DNA from: Chrysochromulina tobinii
Taxonomy: Eukaryota; Haptophyta; Prymnesiales; Chrysochromulinaceae
NCBI GenBank assembly: GCA_001275005.1
Contig: JWZX01002409.1
Span: 1 to 30,745, forward strand
Reading direction: 5' to 3'
Length of the DNA: 30,745 bases
Under the pieces are notes generated by a model that saw only the letters and a program-made list of their open reading frames with translations, had not been told where the DNA came from and made no database searches. Positions 17,327 through 25,586 of the stretch are shown here, one piece after another. The position numbers and the translations under genes are program-made. How positions within the stretch are numbered: the stretch's first letter is position 1; each line of letters begins with the position of its first letter.

Positions 17327-18321
17327 GCGCGCACAGGCACCATTAATTCATAGTTGTAGCGCTCGTACTGTAGTTTTGTTTCTAATAGTTGTGTCGTGTT
17401 TCCTTACTATAAAGACGCAGGGTCCCCTCTTTTCGTCGGTTTTGGAAGCCGCCACCGGAGAGTTTCCACGAGGCCATGGCGATTTCGCTGTCAGCTCGAG
17501 CGCGCGATGCTCAAGCGGCCGGTTGAGGCGCGCGTTGGCGGCGAAGGGCGAACGACCCTCCAGCGTCAGCCGATCATCTGGACGATGATGAGTGGCACGC
17601 GGCGCAGGACATGTGGCTGGTCAAGTGGAGCGGCAGCGTGCTCTTCGACGGCCTTCTTCAGTACGGATGCTCCGTGCTCGGCAGTGCTGCATTCTGTCAT
17701 GATAACGTGCATTTTTTTCATCTCTGACTCTGTGCCCTCTGAGTCTGACTCTCTCCTCGAGCGTTGGTATCAAGCTGAGCACACCCGGTCGACGAACGTG
17801 AGATCGCCGACCGTCACCGTGTCGGTGCTGCGGTGACGTGCGCTCTGCGGTCGGTGGCGTCGTGTATCTCGTGACTCCAGTGTGCGCCGCGGTTTAACTT
17901 GAAGTTTAAAACTTGTAATCCCGCGGAAAATAGGCGAGCGTGTCCGTGTGCGTTACCGATCGGGTAACTATGATCTATTTCGTATGTGTGTCTCCTGTAA
18001 GATAAGGTGCTGTCATTGGACGGATTGGTATATCGCGGTTTGTGTTTGAAACCGCGATAGAGATGAAGCTCAAGCTGCGGGTTGTTCACGGTCATTCAGG
18101 ATTCAGCGTTTCAACTCCGCTTCCCTGCCTGGCGCGCTTTCGCGTGGTATGAGCGCTGTGGCCTGTGGCTGTGCAGTGTGCACGATCTTCCCCTATCTTG
18201 AACCCGTCGCCACATGCTGCCATACATATGCGCATGCCCACGCCCACCGCTCAGTGATGCGGCTGCTCGCCCCTTTCAGCCCTCACCCGGCACCGAGGCC
18301 GGGCCGCGCGCGCGCGCTCTC
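17327..18321. other. Long stretch without a confident gene
   Basis: Mixed composition with AT-rich islands (17345-17410, 17890-18060). Several ORFs of 90-146 codons exist on both strands, but they are Ser/Arg-rich shadows without recognisable domains. It is probably intergenic sequence with UTRs. Confidence 0.5.
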
Positions 18322-20571
18322 TCAGTCATCAAAGTCATCCGAGTCGCCACCGTCGACGAGACCGACGTACGACGAGGCTCGCGACGCGCGCTGTCCCGGG
18401 CGCATAGGCGTCGTCCCGGGCGGCGTCGTCCCGGGCGTCCGGCCGTTGCCCACGCCCGCGCCCAGGGAGCCCTGTGAATAGGAGCCCTGTGAATAGGGGG
18501 CGAGCGCCGGCCCACGAGCCGAGGGCGGCGCACCCGCGCCGTGTTGGGCGCCCGGCGGTTTCTCGTCGCCGATGAGCATCGCCTGTTGATGCGTGGCGCG
18601 CGCTGTGAGTGTGAACTCGTAGACCGACCCCATCTTCTCACGGCACTGTACGATGCGACGGTCGAGGCTCTCGAGGAACCAGCTCTGCAGCTGCAGCATG
18701 CGCATGTACAGGTCGGCATCCGCGCGGTTGATGTGAAGCGTCTTTCGCTGGAACTCGCGCATCAGTTCGGTCACGCGCTCCGAGAAGCGGTCGCATACCT
18801 CGGACGCGCCCGCCGCCGCGGCGGAGACGCCCTCGCCGTATGCGGAGTGCGCGCGCAGGTCGACCTCGGCGAGTTCGGCGAGCAGCGCCTCGTTCTGCTG
18901 CTTCTGCTGGCGCAGCTGAGTGTCGATCGCCGCCGCCGATTCGATCGAAGACTCGAGAAGCCTCTCCTCGGTGTCGTTGAGCTTGCGCCTGCCCGTGTTG
19001 AACGCGTTCCGCATCTCGCGCAGCTCGCGCCGCAGCCGCTCCACCTCCGACGACTGCAGCACCTGATGGAGGAGGCACCCAAGCGTCCTCATACGGTGTC
19101 GTCAGGGTTCGTCAGGGTTCGTCGGGGAGCACTCAAGCGTCCTCAGCGGCCCATCCGAAGCGATCAGAGCAGTGGTGTCGTCAGGGTTCGTCAGGGTTCG
19201 TCAGGGAGCACTGCAGCACACCTCCTCATAGGGCACTTGGGCGGCGCACCGACGGCGCAGCTCGTTGATCTTCTTGAGGGCCTTTGCCTGTTGGCGCTCG
19301 AGCCGCTCGGTGGGGCGCCGTGGTGAGCGCTTGCATGCAAGGCAGATCATCAGTGGCAATCAACGAACCTGTTGACGCTCGAGTCGTTTCGCCTCGCGAG
19401 CACGCCATACCCGATTGAGGCGGAGCAGCAACTCCGCGAAGATCTCCATCGGCATCTGGGCCATGTGCTGCCGTCGGAAGTCGTTGGCGAGCGCGTACGC
19501 GTCCGAGGGCACCCAATGCTCCATCTCGGCGCTCGAGCCGCGCACCGTTCGCTCCTTTTTGGGATGGAGCATGCCGGCTTCGGCCGCAAACTCGGTGTCG
19601 CGCATCGAGGGCGGCGGTGGCACGTAGTTGGGCGGTGGCACGTACGTGATGCCGCCACTGTCTTCGGAGTAGGCCACAAACTCCTTTAGGGGCACGGGAG
19701 CGGGGGGGGGGGTCGAGCGACGTAGCGAGCGTCAGTGGCGAGGTTTGGCACTCCGTAGCTCTCAGGCGCACGCGCGCACCTTATACTCCTCGGTGGACGA
19801 GAGCAGCTTGACGAGGCGCGCGTTGTCGAGCTGTAGCTGGTGCAGCAGCGCCTGCACCTGCGCCTCGGAGCGACGGTTGAGGTGAAGGTACCTGACTTGC
19901 TCCTTGGCGCCCATGAGCTGCCGGCCGAGCTCGCCGCTGGATCGCTCGAGCTCCGCGATGCGCGCCTGGGCGGACTCGACCGCGGCGGAGCTCGAGGTGT
20001 GCGCATCAATCGAGCGGCGCAGCTCCTCCGCCGTACTCGCCAGCTTCTGCTCCTGCAGGTGCATCGTGAACTCCTTATTGGAGACGGCCTGCTCTAGCCG
20101 GCGTTGCTCCTGGTGCAGCTGCTCCACCAGCGCCTGCTTCTCATGGTGGACGCGCTCGAGCATCGCCTGCAGCTCCGAGATGACGGGCGACTGCTGCTGC
20201 GTATGCGCCTGGAGGCCCGCGAGCTGGCCCTGCGCGTCGCTCAGCGACTGCCGCAGCTCCTGGCAGCTCGCCGCTAGCTTCCCATTCTCCTCACGCGCCC
20301 CCGCGAGCTGCAGCTCGGTGAAGCGGCACTTGTCGCGCAGCTCCACGGTGAGCGCCTGCAGCTGCTGCATCGCCTTGTCCTTCTCACCACCGGCGCTCAC
20401 GTAACCGTCGCGCCGCTGCAGCTCCATCTGTGCCATCGCGAGCTCCGACTTGGTCTTTTGCCACATCTCATGGATGCGGATCATCTCACGCTGGTGCTGC
20501 GCCTCCAAGGCGGGCGGAGAGGTGCTGGCCATAGGCGTCTCATAGTACGACTGGCCGTATGGGTAGCTCAT
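18322..20571 (-). CDS. Four-exon coiled-coil protein (centrosome/basal-body type suspected)
   Basis: Exons 20571-19780, 19683-19369, 19287-19222, 19062-18322; all junctions are phase 0; 637 residues. Residues 1-30 are Tyr/Pro/Ser-rich. A long heptad coiled coil runs from about 25 to 265 (EMIRIHEMWQKTKSELAMAQ, VQALLHQLQLDNARLVKLL). A central non-coil part follows: STEEYK|EFVAYSEDSGG, WVPSDAYALANDFRRQHMAQ, EIFAELLLRLNRVWRAREAK. A second coiled coil follows (SSEVERLRRELREMRNAF, LMREFQRKTLHINRADADL). The end is a disordered Pro/Gly/Ser tail ending DDFDD. Known: coil, central LN.(I/V)WR.RE motif and coil recalls CCDC77-like centriolar proteins; I hold this only as a suggestion. The three introns were inferred from frame and from exon duplications at their edges. 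Confidence 0.72.
19063..19221 (-). other. Intron with near-copies of the exon start and TGACGAACC repeats
   Basis: Spliced as TATGAGGAG|GTGTGCTGCAGTGC...CCTCCATCAG|GTGCTGCAGTCG. The intron start and exon start share GTG(TG)CTGCAGT. Inside, CCTGACGAACCCTGACGACACC-like blocks occur at both ends, showing that the intron itself was duplicated. CTGAC and CTGAT here both fit branch-site consensus. Confidence 0.7.
19288..19368 (-). other. Reverse-polarity introner: the duplicated exon end supplies the acceptor
   Basis: The exon ends CGACTCGAGCGTCAACAG (19386-19369). The intron ends CGGCTCGAGCGCCAACAG (19305-19288), 16 of 18 bases equal, and then the coding frame resumes (LERQQ|AKALKK). Here the copied exon end provides the AG, and the donor GTTCGTTGATTGCC begins the cassette. 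The middle carries TTGCATGCAAGCGCTCACCACGGCGCC. Confidence 0.75.
19684..19779 (-). other. Short intron without the CTGATTGC cassette
   Basis: Spliced as GAGTATAAG|GTGCGCGCG...TGCCCCTAAAG|GAGTTTGTG, 96 nt, phase 0, joining STEEYK to EFVAYSE. A C-run serves as the polypyrimidine tract. No flanking duplication is visible, so this one looks conventional. Confidence 0.7.
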
Positions 20572-21224
20572 CGATCGGGACTCGGCTGGCGCACGTTAAG
20601 TCAGTTTGCGCGTGTCAATTGAGGCTCACGCATTCGCTTCGGTTCGCCGGGTGAGAGCCGAGGCGGCGAGCGCCGTGCTGGGCGTGCCGGCGTTGCCCAG
20701 GCAGGCGCAGCCGCGCGCAGCCGCCGCACGGCGTTTCTGGCTGCGCAAGTTCGAGACGATTCCTATCCCTACCCCACGGGTCCACACACAGAGACCATGC
20801 AACACTCTGCAACACTTGTGGCCTTATACTTGTAATCGCCTTCTCAAGTCCCAAGTCCGAAATCGGAACGGTCCGCATCCGGCGCCGGGGGTCGCTGCGC
20901 TCGGTCTCGGCACACGCAGTCCGCAGTGCATCTCTGCGACCCCGCCATGCCGACCCAGCATGCGGCGGCGCGTTTGACACATCCGGCAAGGCATCCCACA
21001 CACCCGCCCACGCGCTACCCCCTCGAGCCCCGCTCATTCCCAGGCATCTGTGGGCACGTTTCCCCCGTACCCGAGAGTCCCCCCACACGACACATCACAC
21101 GACCCCGAGTGTGTGTCTCCTGTACGTGAAGTCATCAATGGCGCATCGTCGGACGCAACCACCGACGGAAAGGCGGTGCTCGGCACGGCGCAATTGGACG
21201 TGCCTTCTTTGCATGGATGCATTT
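20572..21224. other. Intergenic region with no gene seen
   Basis: Between two minus-strand genes. It is GC-rich with scattered AT-rich patches and only shadow ORFs. One GAGCGCCGTGCTGGGCG motif of the dispersed family lies at 20668-20684. Confidence 0.5.
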
Positions 21225-22055
21225 CTATGCATCAGGCGTCTCTGGCGAAGGGGATGCATCGGGTGACGGCGCTGCATCCTGATCGTCGCCACCCGTGCTG
21301 CCCGGCCAGTGCACAAGGATGCACGTGGCGGTATCGCAGCCGCACTTGTAGCCACCCTCCTTCTGGTTCTCGCACTCGCCGTCTGGCAGGCACTTGCAAC
21401 CCTCGATCTCGGCATCCGCGGCGTTCAGGGCCTTCGTCTTCACATGAGCTTTGCCCGCGTTGCCATTGCCCGGCCAGTGGATGTTGTGGCCCTGGTCACC
21501 GCCGCCGCAGTCCTTCTCGCAGCCGCAGTGCTGGATCTTGCCGTGGTACAGGCCGTTCTCGCAATCGGACGACGCGAGGCACTTGCAGTCTGCCGCAGCC
21601 ACATGGTGCTGGTGGCCACCTGGGCTGCCCGGCCAGTGCTCGATCTCTCCTTTTGAGCACGAGTTGGTGTCGCAGCCGCACTTGTACTGGCCGTGCTTGC
21701 CCAGATTGCCGTCGCAGTACTCCTTGCGGCTGTCTGCGGTGAGGCAGTGGCAGTCCTCGGCAGCAACGAGCGCGCTGTTGCCATGAGCTGCGTTGTAGCG
21801 CCGGAGCGCGTCGTGCTCGTCAAGCCGGGTGCCCTCGTTGCCGTTGCCCGGCCAGTGAATGTTGTGGCCCTGGTCACCGCCGCCGCAGTCCTTCTCGCAG
21901 CCGCAGTGCTGGATCTTGCCGTGGTACAGGCCGTTCTCGCAATCGGACGACGCGAGGCACTTGCAGTCTGCCGCAGCCACGGCGTGACCGTGACCAGGGT
22001 TGAGTAGGGAGGTCGGCATTCCAAAGGTCATGAGCGCCAATGCGAAGCCTGCCAT
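21225..22055 (-). CDS. Secreted Cys-rich protein with four CKC..CGC..HWPG repeats
   Basis: 276 residues, ATG at 22055. The N-terminus (MAGFALALMTFGMPTSLL...AVAAA) is hydrophobic and fits a signal peptide. Four repeats follow, each of the form (D/G)C(K/H)CL, a Cys about 5-8 residues on, GK or GG then (H/K)CGC, another Cys 3 residues later, and a closing HWPG. Each has about six Cys, an even number that suits disulfides. Repeats 1 and 3 are almost identical in DNA over about 110 bp (21493-21602 and 21871-21981), a recent duplication or conversion. The C-terminus is an acidic Asp/Pro/Ser tail. I do not recognise this repeat. An extracellular or cell-covering role is an inference. Confidence 0.75.
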   Translation of the reverse strand: MAGFALALMTFGMPTSLLNPGHGHAVAAADCKCLASSDCENGLYHGKIQHCGCEKDCGGGDQGHNIHWPGNGNEGTRLDEHDALRRYNAAHGNSALVAAEDCHCLTADSRKEYCDGNLGKHGQYKCGCDTNSCSKGEIEHWPGSPGGHQHHVAAADCKCLASSDCENGLYHGKIQHCGCEKDCGGGDQGHNIHWPGNGNAGKAHVKTKALNAADAEIEGCKCLPDGECENQKEGGYKCGCDTATCILVHWPGSTGGDDQDAAPSPDASPSPETPDA

Positions 22056-22417
22056 TGTTGGTGCTGAATAGCCCTTTTTTAGGATCGCCCTTTTTCAGCC
22101 CAAATTTGGTCCGAGCTGTCGCCGAGGGTAGCCGACTAAAAAGATGCTCGAGTCAGATTTCTTTGAAGACGGTCCTCGAACCTCGTCTCCTGCTCTGCCG
22201 CCCCACCCGTGGTGGTGAGTGCTGGTGGTGGCATGTTCCATCCGCCTGGTGAGCCTATGACTGATGCCACCGCCACCGAGGGCCGACGGCGCACGGCGCA
22301 CCATCCGTGCGCTATCCGTGCGCCATCGCCGTCTCGAACGCGCCGCAAGCGCGGAAGACGGCCGGCGGCATATGCAGTGGCCGGAGGTTTTGAGATATGC
22401 ATATGTTTTGAGGCGGC
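22056..22417. other. Upstream region of the Cys-rich gene; no gene seen
   Basis: Short overlapping ORFs on both strands without domain signal. It probably holds the promoter of the Cys-rich gene. Confidence 0.4.
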
Positions 22418-22806
22418 GTGGGCGGCCTCTGTGGGGTGGCAAAACCTGTCCAAGGAACCCGTCAGCCTTACGTCAGCCCGCTTCGTGCGGCTGGCGGTCG
22501 AGGCCTGCGCGCGCGCCCCATTGGAGACGAATGGACGTTTGAAGAGATCGACGCCCTCCTCGACGACGAGCGGGTGCCCCTGGAGCTCAAGGCCCTACTT
22601 CGCATCTCCGATGCGATGCTCGTCGAGTCGCCGAGCGCGCTGAGGCGGAGATATTTTCGACCGGCAAGATGCCCAACCTGCGACGAGGTCGTTGCCTACG
22701 AGTCACAAACCATCGCGGCTTGGACCCCACTGTGATAGTTGCCACCGCAAGGTGATGAATTGGAGGATGTCAATCGTGCAGTTGGCTCGGCTGCAGGACG
22801 TCATAT
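22418..22806 (+). pseudogene. Possible zinc-ribbon protein broken by a frameshift
   Basis: One frame gives DEWTFEEIDALLDDERVPLE, LKALLRISDAML and RCPTCDEVVAYE, ending at 22735. The next frame continues HCDSCHRKVMNWRMSIVQLA and RLQDVILLR. The two CxxC pairs belong together as a four-Cys zinc site, so a one-base shift near 22715-22735, or an undetected intron, separates them. Homology unknown; start uncertain. Confidence 0.4.
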
Positions 22807-23067
22807 TACTGCGCTAAGTGCCGATCCCGTCCGAACGGGCGGTGAGCCGCTCATGCCGGAGATGGACCAGCTCCGCCGTGCTGAGCGCGCGTTGCAACAA
22901 GCGTTGCAGCAGGGAGCGCCTGAGCAAGCGTGAAACGGCTGCTGCGCAACACGGCGATCCTGCGCACGCCTTAATGGCCGAAGCCATTTGGCTGGCAGTG
23001 CGCCTCGGTACTGCCCATGCTCCGCAACCCGGAAAAGCCTGGCGCGTTTGCCCAAGGTGATTCCCAG

Positions 23068-23403
23068 CTACATGCTCTGCATCAGCTCGTGGAGGATGGC
23101 TCGAGCCGCGCCATCTTGCATGCCGGCCCCACAGTAGACGGATGTAGCGATGTACTCGCCGTTCTCGTCGGTGACGCGAGCCAACTCCGCGATCGTGCGC
23201 GTTGCCAAGAAGGGGCGTACTTCGTGTGTGAACTTACAACTTACGTTCAACCTCAACCTCGAACCTGAACCTGTAGTTGGCAATAATAAAGTACGCCACC
23301 GGCCCACACATCTGGCCCACACATCTCTCTCGATTGCCTCGGCGATCAGCTCCAAAGACCAAACCGCGTGTGCCGCCGACGTGCGCGCGCACCAAGCGAG
23401 CAT
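23068..23403 (-). CDS. Possible C-terminal exon of an unknown protein
   Basis: The 3' half reads RPFLATRTIAELARVTDENG, EYIATSVYCGAGMQDGAARA and ILHELMQSM, which looks coding. The only in-frame ATG (23403) lies inside the 105-bp direct repeat, so the 5' part is doubtful and an upstream exon may have been lost at the repeat. Confidence 0.3.
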   Translation of the reverse strand: MLAWCARTSAAHAVWSLELIAEAIERDVWARCVGRWRTLLLPTTGSGSRLRLNVSCKFTHEVRPFLATRTIAELARVTDENGEYIATSVYCGAGMQDGAARAILHELMQSM

Positions 23404-23504
23404 CCCTCCACGCACCTGCGCCGGGGGTGGGAGGCATCCCCCTCCCCCCGTCCCCCCCTTTCCGTCGCTGCATGCTCGACAGCGCCGTCCTGAGCTTAGT
23501 TTAT
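23400..23504. repeat. 105-bp direct repeat, left copy
   Basis: Near-identical to 25391-25494, differing by about one indel and one substitution. It starts GCATCCCTCCACGCACCTGC, contains C-runs, and ends GCGCCGTCCTGAGCTTAGTTTAT. The sequences flanking the two copies differ. Together the copies bracket a block of about 1.9 kb. Confidence 0.85.
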
Positions 23505-23536
23505 CCTGAGTCTTCTACCCGGAGTTCGCCAACGAC

Positions 23537-23592
23537 GCGTAACCACACGATCCAGGGTCCCTGAGCGTAACCACACGATCCAGGGTCCCTGA
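23537..23592. repeat. 28-bp tandem repeat, two perfect copies
   Basis: A unit starting GCGTAACCACACGATCCAGG occurs at 23537-23564 and 23565-23592, followed by a partial GCG. It lies just inside the left 105-bp repeat. Confidence 0.85.
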
Positions 23593-23740
23593 GCGACCCC
23601 GATAATTGCGTGACGAAACCATTCATTCAAATTCATTAAATCCTCATGAATCCTGCATAGGACCTTCCTAAAGTGTGCCCAACTATGAAAGGGACATAAT
23701 TGGAAACAAGAAACGCGTCTCCGCGTGCAGATTCCCAGGA

Positions 23741-24697
23741 ATGGAAAATCAAGTCCTCGTACCATCGAGCCAAGAAGGCATGGAAGCCCTCGCCTCGCAC
23801 GTTCACGAGAAAGATACGAACTGGCATACATGCCCGTGCGCGACAGGAGATCCGTGCACTTCATGCGACGAAGAACACACTGCTGCAGCGATGGCTGCCG
23901 ACGGCGACGCGATGAACACATTCTCTGAACTGCTCTCAGCACTCGGGGCACTCCACGCAAAGGAAGGATCACGACACTCAGAGACCATGAGGTCGCTGGG
24001 CAACAACTACTCACTCCGGGATGATATCAACCTAATCGCGCAGCACTGGGAGCGCCTCGCTTCCGAGAAGCCTAAACCGTCCAAGCTGACAAACAGCGAA
24101 AACTGCAGAATGAAACGCTTGCGCAGAGAGCTAAGCCCGAAGCTTGCAGCCAGAGTCCTGCCAAACCTGGTGTCCACGAGCGAACGCGAGGTTATGCTCG
24201 CAAGCGTGAAGATCTTCACAAGCCGCTCCGCGCTGGATGCGCGCATCCGCGACCGTGAACTCGGTCGAAACCAACCGGAGCTCGAAGATATCGTGATGGA
24301 TGCTTCAACACGCATCGGCGGCAGTACGATACCACATATGGTGTGGAAGGAGGTTGCCCATCTGGAGCGCAGGAGTCGCGGCATGGAAAGGATGTGGCTA
24401 TTCCATGAGGATATCGAGCTCCTTCAATCGCTGCGCGAACAAGTGGAGCGCGTCTGCAGAGGAGACAGCAGGAAATGCATGCCAATCGAGATCTCCGGTC
24501 GAAGCGCTGAAGCTGTCAAACTACGCATCCGTACTCTTCGTCAACATCTCAAGAGTGACGTTCTCGTCCTCGACGCTGCCTACCTGCGTGACCAGACCAT
24601 CTACAAGAACGCAGCCAAGACCGCCAACAAGACTCTGTGGAGCGTCGTCCCGAACTCTCGCATGCCTCGTCCCGAACTCACCGTTACAATCGTTTGA
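23741..24697 (+). CDS. Unknown 318-residue protein in the lower-GC block
   Basis: ATG at 23741; upstream in-frame codons start only with GTG. There is a Cys cluster near the N-terminus (HTCPCATGDPCTSCDEEH, possibly metal-binding). Helical charged regions follow: RDDINLIAQHWERLASEKPK, CRMKRLRRELSPKLAARVLP, EVAHLERRSRGMERMWLFHE. The end is basic. No introns and none of the local GC-rich motifs. I counted 62 G/C in 120 bases at 24001-24120, lower than the flanking genes look. I do not recognise it; a protein of an acquired or mobile element is one possibility. Confidence 0.6.
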   Translation: MENQVLVPSSQEGMEALASHVHEKDTNWHTCPCATGDPCTSCDEEHTAAAMAADGDAMNTFSELLSALGALHAKEGSRHSETMRSLGNNYSLRDDINLIAQHWERLASEKPKPSKLTNSENCRMKRLRRELSPKLAARVLPNLVSTSEREVMLASVKIFTSRSALDARIRDRELGRNQPELEDIVMDASTRIGGSTIPHMVWKEVAHLERRSRGMERMWLFHEDIELLQSLREQVERVCRGDSRKCMPIEISGRSAEAVKLRIRTLRQHLKSDVLVLDAAYLRDQTIYKNAAKTANKTLWSVVPNSRMPRPELTVTIV

Positions 24698-24788
24698 GAG
24701 TGCATGCTTTCGTCGTTTTTTGTTTTGTTCAGCAATTTCTGTCGTGACGACGTTCCAAAATCCGTTCCCTGGGGGCTGAGCAGGCCGG

Positions 24789-25118
24789 ATGCCGCCCGCT
24801 CGACAGCTCCGTTCGAATTCGGTGTCCTTGGACGAGTACAGAGTTCAAGACCCGCCCAGCAACACGCCAGTATATCTCCGCAGGACGGACGACGTGAGCA
24901 AGGGCCGCACGGTCTACAGAGTGATCTTCCCTGAATTGCTCCAAGCAGCACTGGCCGAAGATGCAACACCCCTGTATCTTCTGGCCAAGTGGGTGTTGGA
25001 GGGCGACCAGATCTTCGTTTTCGAGGAGGAGGACGTCATACACGTTGCTGAGGACGAAGAGGACGTCTATATTCAACTGGGCTGCTGGCTGGACGAACTC
25101 CTCGCAAGAAAAGCCTAG
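24789..25118 (+). CDS. Unknown 109-residue acidic protein
   Basis: ATG at 24789. Seen: VYRVIFPELLQAALAEDATP, LYLLAKWVLEGDQIFVFEEE, DVYIQLGCWLDELLARKA. The second half is strongly acidic. It sits 90 bp after the 318-residue ORF and 45 bp before the AP2 ORF on the same strand. Family unknown. Confidence 0.5.
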   Translation: MPPARQLRSNSVSLDEYRVQDPPSNTPVYLRRTDDVSKGRTVYRVIFPELLQAALAEDATPLYLLAKWVLEGDQIFVFEEEDVIHVAEDEEDVYIQLGCWLDELLARKA

Positions 25119-25162
25119 CACAAGATCTCGCCCAGCTTCCTGGGTCGGGGGCGGCCGAGGAT

Positions 25163-25390
25163 ATGCTTTCGCCCCAGCAAATCAAGGAACACTACGAGTC
25201 GGAGTCTCTCATGCTTGTCAAGTCCACGATGGCAAATTCGGGATTCAAAAATGTCTACTTGATCAAAAAGGGCGTCCATTCAGGCAAGTACATAGCGTGC
25301 GCCGTTAACCAAGTGGACGACAGCACCTACGAGAGCCTCGGCATCTTCGAGTCCAGAGAGCAGGCGGCCTTGCAGTACGCAAGGCACATT
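25163..25390 (+). CDS. AP2-domain protein, 3' end cut by the direct repeat
   Basis: ATG at 25163. About residues 24-76 form an AP2/ERF-type DNA-binding domain: SGFKNVYLIKKGVHSGKYIA, then ESLGIFESREQAALQYARHI. Known: AP2 domains occur in plant and algal transcription factors and also in homing endonucleases and integrases of mobile elements. Just after the domain the frame enters the 105-bp repeat and continues as Pro-rich sequence, so the natural end is probably lost. No nuclease motif is visible. Confidence 0.65.
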
Positions 25391-25494
25391 GCATCCCTCC
25401 ACGCACCTGCGCCGGGGGTGGGAGGCATCCCCCTCCCCCCGTCCCCCCCTTCCCGTCGCTGCATGCTCGACAGCGCCGTCCTGAGCTTAGTTTA
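25391..25494. repeat. 105-bp direct repeat, right copy
   Basis: Partner of 23400-23504. It joins the AP2 ORF on its left to the MAP kinase upstream region on its right. Confidence 0.85.
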
Positions 25495-25586
25495 TTGGCA
25501 CAACGCACTCTCTCGATTGCCTTGGGATTCTCAGTCGCGGCAGCCTTCGCCGCGTCGAAGTCCCCATCCGCAGGGTGCTCATTCGA
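25391..25586 (+). promoter_or_regulatory. Upstream region of the MAP kinase
   Basis: Only 92 bp separate the right direct repeat from the MAPK ATG. A TCTCTCGATTGCCT block at 25508-25521 also occurs at 23326-23339, near the left repeat, so homology around the two repeats may extend beyond 105 bp. Promoter role inferred from position. Confidence 0.25.

Noticed and set aside
23400-25494. LTR retrotransposon
   Set aside because: The 105-bp repeats are too short for typical LTRs, lack clear TG...CA ends, and no reverse transcriptase or integrase motif is present.
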